Part shown: positions 52,804 through 62,098 of the stretch, piece by piece
Position numbering within the stretch: the stretch's first letter is position 1
Layout of the letters: every line of letters starts with the position of its first letter
Source of the DNA: Paenibacillaceae bacterium
GTDB lineage: Bacteria; Bacillota; Clostridia; Lachnospirales; Lachnospiraceae
Length of the DNA stretch: 64,000 bases
Direction of reading: 5' to 3'
NCBI GenBank assembly: GCA_015057705.1
Contig: SVDU01000012.1
Coordinates: forward strand, 62,001 to 126,000
Translations under genes and position numbers: made by a program
The notes under the pieces: generated by a model
What the model saw: the letters and a program-made list of their open reading frames with translations, nothing else
Database searches by the model: none
Told to the model about the DNA's origin: nothing

Positions 52804-54543
52804 ATGATAAAATTTGATAACCTGTCTTACTCATTTCCGCAAAAGGATTTATATCATAACATTTCGTTCACTTTAGAAGACGGCCAGCACTGCGCCTTTA
52901 TAGGAACCAGCGGAAGCGGAAAAAGTACGCTGATTCATATCCTTATGGATCCTGATAAATATATGTTTGATGGAAAACTGGAGATATCCCCCAATTGCAG
53001 AATTGGATATGTAAGCCAGTTCTATGAACGAGATGATGCAGAGGATATAACGGTTGCCCAATATATTGGTGCGGAATTTACAAAACTGCAAAACGAAATA
53101 ACATCCATCTGTACTGAGATGGAAACTTCATCAGACATTGACAATCTTCTGGAAAAATACCAACAGGCTCTGGATGCCTTCCAGGCAATTGACGGAGATA
53201 ATTTTGAAACCAACATGAATAAGCAGTTAGGTCTGGCAGACTTAGGAAAGCTGGAAAACCTGCCTGTCTCTCAGCTCAGTGGGGGCGAGTTCAAGCTGGT
53301 TCAGGTAATAAAGGAGATGCTGACTCAGCCTAATTTAATTATTATGGATGAACCCGATGTTTTTCTGGATTTTGAAAATTTAAATTCTCTTAAAAACCTG
53401 ATCAATTCACATAAGGGAACTATGCTGGTTATTACACATAACCGGTATTTATTAAATCATTGTTTTAACAAAATTATTCACCTGGAAAATAAACTGCTTC
53501 AGGAGTTTGACGGACGGTATATTGATTATAACTTCACTTTGCTGCAAAAGAAAATCGAATTACAGGAACTGGCAGTGGCTGACACAGAAGAAATCCAGAG
53601 AAATCAGATTATCATTAACAATTTAAGATCACTGGCTACCACACACACAGAAGCAGCCAGAGGAAAATCCTTAAAAGCGAGAAAGAAAATCCAGGAACGT
53701 TTAATCGCCCGAAGAATTCAGGCACCATTTGTGGAGATCAAACAGCCGGATATTCACTTCACAGTTGCCAATGAGCTGGAAGATGCAATCGTATTAACTG
53801 TTAAAGATTACAGTGTGGCATTTGATGAAATGCTTTTAAACGATGTTAACTTTGAAATCAAATCCACAGATAAAGTTGCCCTGATCGGCCCCAACGGAAC
53901 CGGAAAAACTACATTACTCCGTGATATCTATAAAAACAGCAAGGATTCCATAGAGATCAATGAAACCATTCAGACGGCCTTTTTATCCCAGCTTCAGGGT
54001 GAAATGCTAAATGAGTCTGAAACAGTATTAGATTATTTTTTCGGCCTTGGGTTTAAAACATACGATGAAATCAGCTCCTATCTTTCCAACTATACGTTTG
54101 ATGAATCGGTCCTTCATCAAAAAATTGGTGCCCTGTCCGGCGGCGAAAAAAATATACTTCAATTAGCCAAAATTTCTGCTGGTAAGGCAGACCTGCTGCT
54201 TCTTGATGAACCTACCAGCCATCTGGATACCTACTCACAAATAGCATTGGAACAAGCCATTGCAAACTACAAGGGTGCAGTTTTAATGATCTCCCATGAT
54301 TTTTATACCATCGTAAACTGTGCGGACTATGTCTTAATCATTGATGATAAGACAATCCGGAAAATGAGCATGCGTAAATTCAGGCAAATGATTTATGCCA
54401 GACATTTTGATAAAGACTATTTAGAATTAGAGCAAAAGAAAAAGGCAGTGGAGACAAAAATCGAACTGGCCTTAAAAAACACCGATTTTGAACTGGCAAA
54501 GGGCTTATCCGAAGAATTGGAAGCTATTATTGAGAGCCTATAA
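52804..54543 (+). CDS. ABC-F family ATPase (ribosome-associated)
   Basis: Soluble protein of 579 residues with two ABC domains and no membrane segments. The first has GTSGSGKST, LSGGEFKL and LIIMDEPDVFLD; the second has GPNGTGKTT, LSGGEKNIL and LLLLDEPTSHLD. The linker between them (about 240-300) is long and charged (ATTHTEAARGKSLKARKK), typical of ABC-F proteins. These act on the ribosome, some protecting it from antibiotics. Drug specificity cannot be read. ATG 52804 has GGAGG six bases upstream. A short frame beginning at 52772 ends in the ATGA overlap with this start. Confidence 0.9.
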   Translation: MIKFDNLSYSFPQKDLYHNISFTLEDGQHCAFIGTSGSGKSTLIHILMDPDKYMFDGKLEISPNCRIGYVSQFYERDDAEDITVAQYIGAEFTKLQNEITSICTEMETSSDIDNLLEKYQQALDAFQAIDGDNFETNMNKQLGLADLGKLENLPVSQLSGGEFKLVQVIKEMLTQPNLIIMDEPDVFLDFENLNSLKNLINSHKGTMLVITHNRYLLNHCFNKIIHLENKLLQEFDGRYIDYNFTLLQKKIELQELAVADTEEIQRNQIIINNLRSLATTHTEAARGKSLKARKKIQERLIARRIQAPFVEIKQPDIHFTVANELEDAIVLTVKDYSVAFDEMLLNDVNFEIKSTDKVALIGPNGTGKTTLLRDIYKNSKDSIEINETIQTAFLSQLQGEMLNESETVLDYFFGLGFKTYDEISSYLSNYTFDESVLHQKIGALSGGEKNILQLAKISAGKADLLLLDEPTSHLDTYSQIALEQAIANYKGAVLMISHDFYTIVNCADYVLIIDDKTIRKMSMRKFRQMIYARHFDKDYLELEQKKKAVETKIELALKNTDFELAKGLSEELEAIIESL

Positions 54544-54652
54544 ATTACAATGGATAACAGAAAAGTTAGTATCTAACAACAATGTGCATACTTCTCCTGC
54601 TGATTATAAGGGTATATAATTTATCTGTAAAAATCAAGTAGTAGGATTTATC

Positions 54653-55399
54653 ATGAACGTAGAAGTAGAGAATCAGGAAGCATTGGCAGATAAAAAAATC
54701 AGGATCAGGATTTTCGATTTACAGCTTTTTTATAAAGAGGATTCAGGTAATAAAACTATTTTAATGCTTGGCGGATCTGACGGACATATGGAAAGCCTGT
54801 TTCTTATGGCAGCCCCCCTTGCCTCAAGAGGATTTAATGTACTGACTGTATCCTATTTTAATTCTGAGGGACTGCCTGAAAAACTGGAGGAAGTTCCTCT
54901 GGAATATTTCGAGAAGATTTTTAACTGGTTAGAGACCAGTAAAATTACTGATACAAAAGATATTTATATTCATGGTACTTCCAAGGGGGGAGAACTGGCT
55001 CTTCTATTGGCTTCCAGATATAAACAGATTAAAAAAGTCGTTGCAGTGGAGTCTCATACCTATTGTTTTCAGGCTCTTGACGGATTAACGAATGGAAATA
55101 ATGTATCTTCCTGGTCCTATCACGGAAAATCAATTCCATTTATTCAGGTAGATAACGAAATTTTCTTTGAGGACCAGAAAAAAGACATGGAAAAAGGAAT
55201 TCCGTTCGGTTTTACCAGCACTTACAGAAAAAGTATTGAAAAAGCGAAAAACCGCTCAGAAGCACGTATAAAAGTGGAAAATTCACAGGCAGATATTCTT
55301 TTGATCTGCGGAGAAAAAGACAATATATGGAACAGCCATGAATACCGCTATCTTCTATGGTTATATAATAATAGACAACATATTGATTATATACCATAA
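54653..55399 (+). pseudogene. Truncated BAAT-like acyl-CoA thioester hydrolase/transferase
   Basis: The 248-residue product matches the catalytic domain of bile acid-CoA:amino acid N-acyltransferase-like proteins: LMLGGSDGHMES, then GFNVLTVSYF, the nucleophile elbow IHGTSKGGELALLL, and the Asp-containing LICGEKDNIWNSHE. The chain stops about 18 residues later at HIDYIP. The C-terminal part with the catalytic His and GH motif is missing, so a complete triad is lacking. It lies between the ABC-F and MarR genes. It may be a non-functional remnant or an inactive variant. Confidence 0.65.
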
Positions 55400-55416
55400 A
55401 AAATGTTAGTGAGGTT

Positions 55417-55983
55417 ATGATAACTGCCATGGATTACGATAAAGAATTCAATCTATTATATCTGATGGAACAGGTTTATTCCTGTTTGATTTCTGTTTCA
55501 AACAAGCTGCAGGCAACCGGTGATAAATATAGCGAGCCGTTAACATCCAGACAATATATGACTGCGCTTGCTATCCTTCATTTGCCGGAGGATGAAACTA
55601 CAATTAATAATATTGCCGGTAAATTAGGGGCGACCAAACAAAATATGACCCAGTTAGTGAACAGCCTTTGTAAAAAGGGCTTTGCTGAGATTATCCCCAG
55701 TCCGAAAGACAAAAGAGCCGTAAACGTGCATTTAACTGAATCGGGTCTCAAAACTTTAACAGACTGCGGCGTCAGCGTATCCATTGATTTTATGGCAGAC
55801 ACTTTTAAAGCTTTTGATGAAGAAGAACTTAAGATCCTATGGAAGTTGCTGAAAAAATTATACCGTTTTGACGGAGTGGAGCTTGATGGGCTTGAAGAGA
55901 ATGTAAATGTTCCAAATGCGTTTAGCGATGAAGAGATAAAAACTGCAATAACCAGATTCTCCAACAGAAGAAATAAGCTTTAA
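55417..55983 (+). CDS. MarR family transcriptional regulator
   Basis: Winged-helix regulator of 188 residues. The MarR core runs from about 40 to 140, with TINNIAGKLGATKQNMTQLVNSL as the recognition helix region and a wing KDKRAVNVHLTESG. A C-terminal helical extension is present. It follows the truncated BAAT-like gene after 17 bases and probably belongs to the same transcript. Ligand unknown. Confidence 0.9.
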   Translation: MITAMDYDKEFNLLYLMEQVYSCLISVSNKLQATGDKYSEPLTSRQYMTALAILHLPEDETTINNIAGKLGATKQNMTQLVNSLCKKGFAEIIPSPKDKRAVNVHLTESGLKTLTDCGVSVSIDFMADTFKAFDEEELKILWKLLKKLYRFDGVELDGLEENVNVPNAFSDEEIKTAITRFSNRRNKL

Positions 55984-56353
55984 ATATACGTAGTTTTTCT
56001 CCAACACCATTTTGTCCCTGTTTCATATACTATATTGAGGCTTGTTTATTTATGATTATAACGTCATTGTTTGCAACTATTGTTTTCGACTGTAACTCCA
56101 GAGGAAAACAAATGCTAAGCCCGTATCATAACCTCAGTGATATTTCAGGCATGCCCCATTCAGATCATCGAAATGCAGGAACAGGCCGATGTTCTCGGTC
56201 CGGTTCCTGTAAGTCCGGATAAACTAGTCGAATAAACTCTCCTGATTCCAAATCATGGAGAGTTTATTTACTTGTCAAGATCCCTGTTTCTCTTCTTAAT
56301 CTGTGAAGCCACCACACATACTGCAAGACCAATTAATACATATCCATTCAAAC
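55984..56353. other. 370-base intergenic region with gene remnants
   Basis: A plus-strand frame from 56119 to 56235 reads QACPIQIIEMQEQADVLG and PVPVSPDKLVE, then stops inside a terminator stem. It has no start or ribosome binding site and resembles the tail of a lost gene. On the minus strand, 56268-56351 could encode about 27 residues with a membrane helix (YVLIGLAVCVVASQI) from a TTG just after the GH3 stop. Both are weak. Confidence 0.3.
56231..56268 (+). terminator. Intrinsic terminator
   Basis: AATAAACTCTCC (56231-56242) and GGAGAGTTTATT (56257-56268) form a perfect 12-bp stem with a 14-base loop. T-rich sequence on both sides suits either direction. It probably ends the MarR transcript or the lost plus-strand gene, and also the convergent GH3 gene. 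Confidence 0.7.
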
Positions 56354-58216
56354 TTACTTTCTGGTGGAATACGTTAATCCATATCCCACTGGAAACAGAA
56401 CCTGATCTGTTCTGATATCCTCAACTCTTGAGTAGTAAGGCATTGGCAAAGTCCCTTTAAAGGTTTTCTTTCCTGTCAGCACATTGGCAATACCATCTCC
56501 TTCACTTCCTGGAAGATAGCACATAACGATACCGTCCCACTGTTGCATATAGTCGCTGATGATAACATTTCTGCCGGATACAATTAACGCTACTGTGGGT
56601 TTCCCCAGACTTTTGGCCTGATCAATTGCTTTTTTATTACCAACGAGACCGAGACTGCCGGTTATATTGATGTCTGCACTGTCACCCTTCCATTCTGTAT
56701 ATGTCTTTTCTCCCAAACACAATAAGGTCAGATCAGCATCAGCCGCTTTTGCCGGATCAGTAATAATCGTCAGATTATATTCATCTGCAAGTTCATACAG
56801 CCCATCCAGAATTGTTTTTCCTTCCGGGATCCATTTGCGTCCATGATTGTCTGCATCTGTACTTCCCAGCCAGGTAAACGTCCAGCCACCGCACTGTGCC
56901 CCTACATCATTTGCAGCAGGCCCCGTAACATATATTTTTGCTCCCTTCTTAATTGGCAGTATAGTGTTGTCATTCTTTAATAATACAAGGCTCTCTTCCA
57001 CCAATGTTCTGGCTAAATCCCTGTCTTTTTGTGATCCCATACTGCTCTCTTTCGTGGTTACTTTCTCCATCATAGGATCATCTATAATTCCCATTTCCTT
57101 TTTTACCGTAAGAATCCGGCTGACTGCATCATTTACACGGTCCATTGGAATTTTACCTTCATTGACTGCCTCAACAATATATTTCCGGCATTCCTCAAAC
57201 TTGGAATCTTCCATCAGCATATCGATTCCTGCATTGACTGCTGTAATTGTCTGATCTTTTAAGTTGTCCCCCGGTATGTTATGTATGGAATTCCAATCGC
57301 TTACAATGAAGCCCTGGAAGCCCATATCTTTTTTTAGTATGGATATATATTTTTCATTGGCATGCATTTTTATACCATTCACACTGCTGTGACTGATCAT
57401 AATAGTCTTAACACCAGCATCGATTTGTGCCTGATAAACCTTTAATAAATCTTGAATCTCTGCCTCTGAAAGCCTGGCATCACCACGGTCAATCAACCGC
57501 TTTTCTCCCTCTGAATTTTCACCAGTTCCGTATAAAACGTTACCGTCTGCAAAAAAATGTTTTGCGCAAGGGAGAAGTCCTCCATCAATCAATCCCCTGG
57601 TATATGATGCTCCCAGTTCTGCAACCATACCGGTTTCAGAAGAAAAACTCTCATAGGTGCGTCCCCATCTGGGATCCTGTGCTGCAGATAGACACGGAGA
57701 AAAGCTCCAGAGCATACCCGTCAGTTTTGCTTCATCTGCCACTGCCAATCCCATCTGATAAGTTAGCTCTTTATCATTGGCGGCTCCAATCCCTATATTA
57801 TGAGGAAATATGACGGCACCTCTACAGCCAGCAAGGCCATGAACCTGATCATTTCCATAGATATAGGGCACGCCTGCCTCAGAACTTATGGCTTCCTTTT
57901 GATATTTCAGGATCATATTCTTCCACTGTGATGAGCTTAAGAAATTCTCACCAAATGTGGATAGAATGCTTCCGTAGCATTTCTCCTTCATCAGATTATC
58001 CGGCATATTATATACCGCTCCCTGTACCATCTGAGCCGCCTTTTGATCAAGTGTCAATCTGTTCAGAATATTTTCCACGGATTTGCTGTCAGTGTTATTT
58101 TCTGTTTCAGCAGAAGTACTTACTTCCGTTGGACTTGCGTTGCTCGCCTGAGTACCCGCGCATCCTGATAATACCATCATGAAAACCATACATGCCCCTG
58201 TCACGCTACTTCTCAT
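56354..58216 (-). CDS. Glycoside hydrolase family 3 lipoprotein
   Basis: Surface-anchored beta-glycosidase of 620 residues. The lipobox MMVLSGC ends the signal. The N-terminal (beta/alpha)8 domain has KHFFADG and the nucleophile Asp in GFQGFIVSDWNSIH; the C-terminal alpha/beta sandwich begins VEESLVLLKNDNTILPI. Beta-glucosidase or beta-xylosidase are the likely activities. ATG 58216 follows AAGGGGG; the longer frame runs through that site without a signal peptide. Confidence 0.9.
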   Translation of the reverse strand: MRSSVTGACMVFMMVLSGCAGTQASNASPTEVSTSAETENNTDSKSVENILNRLTLDQKAAQMVQGAVYNMPDNLMKEKCYGSILSTFGENFLSSSQWKNMILKYQKEAISSEAGVPYIYGNDQVHGLAGCRGAVIFPHNIGIGAANDKELTYQMGLAVADEAKLTGMLWSFSPCLSAAQDPRWGRTYESFSSETGMVAELGASYTRGLIDGGLLPCAKHFFADGNVLYGTGENSEGEKRLIDRGDARLSEAEIQDLLKVYQAQIDAGVKTIMISHSSVNGIKMHANEKYISILKKDMGFQGFIVSDWNSIHNIPGDNLKDQTITAVNAGIDMLMEDSKFEECRKYIVEAVNEGKIPMDRVNDAVSRILTVKKEMGIIDDPMMEKVTTKESSMGSQKDRDLARTLVEESLVLLKNDNTILPIKKGAKIYVTGPAANDVGAQCGGWTFTWLGSTDADNHGRKWIPEGKTILDGLYELADEYNLTIITDPAKAADADLTLLCLGEKTYTEWKGDSADINITGSLGLVGNKKAIDQAKSLGKPTVALIVSGRNVIISDYMQQWDGIVMCYLPGSEGDGIANVLTGKKTFKGTLPMPYYSRVEDIRTDQVLFPVGYGLTYSTRK

Positions 58217-58315
58217 CACTAAATCCCCCTTATAATAAATTTGCATACCGTCATCAACAAGTTTACTCTTGCTAATTGCGATATGCAATATTTATCTATC
58301 CCCGGGGCATAGAAC

Positions 58316-58780
58316 TTACTTTTTCGAATCAGCCCTTTCGCTGGCATAAGTAATCAGCTTACGAAAGGATTCTTCAAAATGTCTGTCATCTTCTTTTGTT
58401 CTTTTTGAAGGTCCACTAAGATGATTTTTTGCCTTCGCTCTTCTTGCTTCTTTTGCAATATGCCGTTCCATCAGGAGCTGATCAATATTATCATTGGTAT
58501 ACCACTTCCCTGACTGATGAATTCCATATGCACCTTTTGAAAGTGCCATAGCCGCCACTCCATAATCCTGTGTCACCACAATATCACCTGCTTTGCACAG
58601 GTTTATTAACGCAAAATCCACGGCATCCGCTCCTGCGCCAATGATCCTGATCTCACTGTAATCAGACTGTAATACATGATTGGTGTCACAAAGGAGGCAA
58701 ACAGCTGTTTTATTATCTTTGGCTGTTTTTTCCACAATCCGAACCACCGGGCAGGCATCTGCATCTACATAAATTGTCAT
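58316..58780 (-). CDS. DUF188 (YaiI/YqxD) family protein
   Basis: Cytoplasmic protein of 154 residues with the PIN/NYN-like signature YVDADACPVV at the start and VTQDYGVAAMAL near the middle, both diagnostic of YaiI/YqxD. Presumed nuclease-like activity; cellular role unproven. It follows the upstream gene by six bases, so the pair is co-transcribed. Confidence 0.92.
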   Translation of the reverse strand: MTIYVDADACPVVRIVEKTAKDNKTAVCLLCDTNHVLQSDYSEIRIIGAGADAVDFALINLCKAGDIVVTQDYGVAAMALSKGAYGIHQSGKWYTNDNIDQLLMERHIAKEARRAKAKNHLSGPSKRTKEDDRHFEESFRKLITYASERADSKK

Positions 58781-58786
58781 CGGTTT

Positions 58787-59542
58787 CTACCTCATTTTTT
58801 GATAGGTATTTAGTAACTCATCGTTAATTATATATGCCTTACCATCTGCAGTCAATTTGGAATCTTCGTCTAATACCCGCGCGCGATAGGTCCAGCCATC
58901 AGGAAGGTCCAGTTTATCACCTAACATTTCCAGAACATCAATAGTTAAGTTTGGATCTATCTGTTGGGAATAGGATTGCATTCTATACACATCACCAGCG
59001 GGGGAGGTTAATTCATATACCATATTTCCTTTCAGGTAATAGTAAGTTGTTTCTCTGTTTACTACATTCTCGGTGTATTTTTTATCTCCCAGGTTTCCAT
59101 GAAATATTGTTGTATGAAGCGTAGCCCTCTGGGTCATTTCAATTCCCCCAAAATTTGCTATTTTCCCATCTTTTGAAACAGAACCCGCATCTATTTTATT
59201 TACCACCCAATGCCTTGGTCCATTTGCCAGCACTGCCATTGCACCATACTCTTTTGCCAGGGCATCAGTATCAATCTTCTCCCATAGATCCTCCGGAAGT
59301 TCATTGGAATTCACAGTATTGTACACTTCCATAGAAAGCTTAGCCCCTTTTCGGTAAACAGCTATAATTTCCCCGTAGCGGAGATTTCTCCAATCATCAC
59401 CATGATCAATAAACTGTGTTTTTTCCACAGAAGGTATTCTGTTATCAAATTCCTTCATGTTGCCGCAAAACAAATAAATCAATACAATGGCAATTATCAG
59501 TAATACCAATGTTAATATTTTCCATGTCTTTGATTGTATCAT
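58787..59542 (-). CDS. Membrane-anchored protein of unknown function
   Basis: Protein of 251 residues with a single N-terminal helix (about 10-27, ILTLVLLIIAIVLIYLF) and a predicted outer domain rich in beta strands (RNLRYGEIIAVYRKGAKL, ATLHTTIFHGNLGDKKYTE). It contains no Cys-rich or catalytic motif that I recognise. AGGAGG precedes the ATG. It shares a short intergenic region with a divergent TetR regulator and may be its target. Confidence 0.8.
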   Translation of the reverse strand: MIQSKTWKILTLVLLIIAIVLIYLFCGNMKEFDNRIPSVEKTQFIDHGDDWRNLRYGEIIAVYRKGAKLSMEVYNTVNSNELPEDLWEKIDTDALAKEYGAMAVLANGPRHWVVNKIDAGSVSKDGKIANFGGIEMTQRATLHTTIFHGNLGDKKYTENVVNRETTYYYLKGNMVYELTSPAGDVYRMQSYSQQIDPNLTIDVLEMLGDKLDLPDGWTYRARVLDEDSKLTADGKAYIINDELLNTYQKMR

Positions 59543-59590
59543 TATTTTTCCTCCTTTTAGTATACATTGTTTTTATTAAATTATTTTAAT

Positions 59591-59625
59591 ATACATTTGT
59601 ATCGTAATTTATTATATGATATAAT
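59591..59625 (+). promoter_or_regulatory. Promoter of the TetR regulator with overlapping dyad
   Basis: Plus strand TTGTAT (59597-59602), 17 bases, TATAAT (59620-59625). The dyad ATACA-TT-TGTAT (59591-59602) overlaps the -35, and a related TATACATT occurs at 59561-59568 near the divergent start. These may be TetR binding sites. Confidence 0.5.
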
Positions 59626-59673
59626 GGAATGAAAGTAAATAAAGATCAAAGATAAGAGACAGGAGGCCTTATT

Positions 59674-60270
59674 TTGTATCATATAAAAGAAGACAAACGT
59701 TCCAAACAATCATCAAGCCTGATTTTCAATGCATTTCAATCTCTGCTTTATGAAAAAAACTACTCCGATATTAAAATAACAGAGGTTATAGAGCGGGCTC
59801 AAGTTAGTCGGGCGACCTTTTACAGAAATTACGATACACTGGAAGATATTTTAAGATACGAATGTGATCAAACGTTTATTAAATTAAAAGAATATATTGC
59901 TGGATATTATCTTAATCAGAATTCGGAAAGAAATACCCATCCATTGGACCTGCTAAAACCTTTTTTAAGATTCTGGTATTTAGAATCAGGTATTATTGAA
60001 TTATTAATCAGAATCAACAACAAAGAAATATTATATAGTAATATAGCAGACTTGGTTAAGAAATTAATAGACAGAGTTAAATCCAGTCCTGACAAAGACC
60101 CCTTTTATGAATACAGTTTAACCATACGTTCCAATATCATTATGGGAATCCTGGAAGTCTGGATATTAAACAATAAGAATATTGCACCCGATACATTAAG
60201 CATTCAGGTAATGAAGCATCTTTCAGAGTCTTTAAAATACAAAGTTGATATCAGCAACGGTGATACTTAG
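59674..60270 (+). CDS. TetR family transcriptional regulator
   Basis: Regulator of 198 residues with a TetR helix-turn-helix (YSDIKITEVIERAQVSRATF) and a poorly conserved helical ligand domain. The start is TTG with AGGAGG seven bases upstream. It is divergent from the membrane protein at 58787-59542 and convergent with the acetate transporter gene. Effector unknown. Confidence 0.9.
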   Translation: MYHIKEDKRSKQSSSLIFNAFQSLLYEKNYSDIKITEVIERAQVSRATFYRNYDTLEDILRYECDQTFIKLKEYIAGYYLNQNSERNTHPLDLLKPFLRFWYLESGIIELLIRINNKEILYSNIADLVKKLIDRVKSSPDKDPFYEYSLTIRSNIIMGILEVWILNNKNIAPDTLSIQVMKHLSESLKYKVDISNGDT

Positions 60271-60293
60271 CATTGATCAGACATAAAAAATGA

Positions 60294-60333
60294 GGCGGCT
60301 GTTTTTCTTAGAAATATAAGAAAAGCAGCCGCC
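60294..60333. terminator. Bidirectional terminator between tetR and satP
   Basis: GGCGGCTGTTTTTCTTA (60294-60310) pairs with TAAGAAAAGCAGCCGCC (60317-60333) with one G-U pair or mismatch and a 6-base loop. A/T-rich sequence lies on both sides in the gap between convergent genes. Confidence 0.8.
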
Positions 60334-60338
60334 CATTA

Positions 60339-60935
60339 TTATAAAGGTAATACCGTCTTTTTAAATTCCTGGTTTAAAACCTGTCCCACTGAATTATAGA
60401 TAGCAGATATACCACAGAAAATTCCCACATATCCGGCAATTGTATGTATGGATTCCGCTCCTGTAAAGTTAGCCAGTGACAGCAGGAAGAATAAAACCGT
60501 CAGAGAGCCAAAAACAATCTGGCTGGCGCGGTTATGTTTTAAAGTTCCGATAAACATAAAAAGTGTGAACACACACCATAAACCTAAATAAAATCCCATG
60601 CTTTTGGGATCAGCAGCTTCGATTCCTTTAAATGGGTTAATCCAGATTAAAATCAAAGACCACCAAAAGAAACCATAGGCTGTAAATGCTGTTGCACCAA
60701 ATGTGTTGTTTTTCTTGAATTCCATGATACCAGCTATGATCTGAGCGGCACCACCTAATCCAAATCCCATCGCTACAATCACAATGGATAAAGGAATCAA
60801 TCCTGCATTATGGATATTTAGCAGGCAGGTAGTCATTCCAAATCCTAAAAGTCCAAGAGGAGCTGGATTGGCAATGGAAGGAGTGGATGGGGCTGTTGGT
60901 GTTGATTGAGTTACGGAAGCTGTTTTGGTTGACAT
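60339..60935 (-). CDS. Acetate/succinate uptake transporter (SatP/GPR1/FUN34 family)
   Basis: Integral membrane protein of 198 residues with six helices and the family signature NPAPLGLLGFGMTT at residues 23-36. Members carry acetate and succinate, mostly coupled to protons; in this organism uptake or release of acetate is plausible. AAAGGA precedes the ATG and a promoter lies 48 bases before it. Confidence 0.92.
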   Translation of the reverse strand: MSTKTASVTQSTPTAPSTPSIANPAPLGLLGFGMTTCLLNIHNAGLIPLSIVIVAMGFGLGGAAQIIAGIMEFKKNNTFGATAFTAYGFFWWSLILIWINPFKGIEAADPKSMGFYLGLWCVFTLFMFIGTLKHNRASQIVFGSLTVLFFLLSLANFTGAESIHTIAGYVGIFCGISAIYNSVGQVLNQEFKKTVLPL

Positions 60936-60983
60936 TAGTTGAAAATCCTTTCATTATTGTATATGCGAAAACGCACCTGGCAT

Positions 60984-61012
60984 ATAATATCATCTATTTT
61001 AGAAAAACACAA
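60984..61012 (-). promoter_or_regulatory. Promoter of satP
   Basis: Minus strand TTGTGT (61007-61012), 17-base spacer, TATTAT (60984-60989). A short dyad, TGCGAAAACGCA (60964-60975), overlaps the expected transcription start. Confidence 0.55.
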
Positions 61013-61145
61013 CAAGAATATTATCTTCCGTTTACAAAATGAGAGGATTATCACTTTTTATATTCAGAGGTTTCTCATAATTTCTTTAACACAATTCACC
61101 ATTTTCTTTCTATTTTATTCCTGACTATACACATATTCCACAAAC

Positions 61146-61412
61146 TTAAAAATCCGTAATAGCAAGTTTTTCCATCAGCAGGTAACAACCATCATCTGCT
61201 AATAAATAATCCCTGTAATCTGTAGTTTTCATAATTTGAGGCACTGGAACTCCATGGGAGCGAAGTGCAGTAGTCAGCCTTATATTATTAAGTGCAGCAT
61301 TTTCTGTACCGACCGATTTTAAAATATACTTCCCCGCTACTTCCCAGGTTGTGGGCGTAGTAGCAACTGGCTCCTCATTCAGCCCCCAAAATTCAATTAT
61401 ACCTGCTGTCAT
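61146..61412 (-). pseudogene. N-terminal fragment of an APH-like kinase gene
   Basis: The 88-residue product looks like the start of an aminoglycoside/choline-kinase-like protein: GKYILKSVGTENAALNNIRL, then HGVPVPQIMKT and YLLADDGCYLLMEKL. It then stops at AITDF. The catalytic loop and DFG-like motif, normally about 100-150 residues further on, are absent, and no continuing frame follows. Probably a truncated gene. Confidence 0.6.
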
Positions 61413-61432
61413 ACATACACCTCAGTAATTTT

Positions 61433-62002
61433 TTAACCCGTAACATCAATGGAAGACGAAGTTCCCCCTTTTGCTCTTGCCGCGCTGTTCCACGCCTGAT
61501 TGTAGATTCCCCACAGCTGGGATTCTCTGGCATCTTCTGCTTTTGTTCCATAGGAAATCCATCTGCCATTGGAAAAAGAAGCTACCATTTCTCCATTGCT
61601 GTCGTAAAATTCAGCGTAAGAAACATCATCTGCTTCCTTGCTATACTTCACGGAACCAAACATATAATCCAACAGATTAAAGGTTTTCGGTTCCTGTCTG
61701 GTATTTTTATAAATCGCTCTTAGGCCTTGTGAAATAATATTTTTCCTGTCAGGGGAGACCGCAGAAACGTAACTTTTTACCAGATTTCTAAATCCGGCTG
61801 AATCGGATTGGAATTTACCGGCCGCCTGATCTTTTTTTGCCTGCTCGATAATAGCTGTCTTATACTTTTCATCGCTCATTGCAGGTGCTGTCTTAGTATT
61901 AAAATGAAAATCGGTATAATCCGGGGAAGGTACACTTCCCCGTTTTTGTGTACCGGAAAGCTGGTGGCTTTGCACCAGGGATTTATCATTTCCTACGCGC
62001 AT
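61433..62002 (-). CDS. Hypothetical protein
   Basis: Protein of 189 residues with no signal peptide or membrane helix. The N-terminus is Ser/Gln/Gly-rich, the middle is helical (EKYKTAIIEQAKKDQAAGKF), and the C-terminus has SYAEFYDSNGEMVASFSNGR, then an Ala/Gly/Ser-rich tail. It resembles proteins often seen in Lachnospiraceae genomes without known function. It starts 96 bases downstream of the secreted protein at 62099 and lies before a broken kinase gene. Confidence 0.7.
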   Translation of the reverse strand: MRVGNDKSLVQSHQLSGTQKRGSVPSPDYTDFHFNTKTAPAMSDEKYKTAIIEQAKKDQAAGKFQSDSAGFRNLVKSYVSAVSPDRKNIISQGLRAIYKNTRQEPKTFNLLDYMFGSVKYSKEADDVSYAEFYDSNGEMVASFSNGRWISYGTKAEDARESQLWGIYNQAWNSAARAKGGTSSSIDVTG

Positions 62003-62098
62003 CTTTTTTCTGCTCCTTATCTTTTAGGAAAGATTTCCATATGGGCTGGTCATATGAAAATCCATCCCGTAATTTATACTTCGATATCTGGTTAGAAA

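Noticed and set aside
60964-60975. Dyad near the satP start as a cre site
   Set aside because: The central CG spacing does not match the cre consensus.
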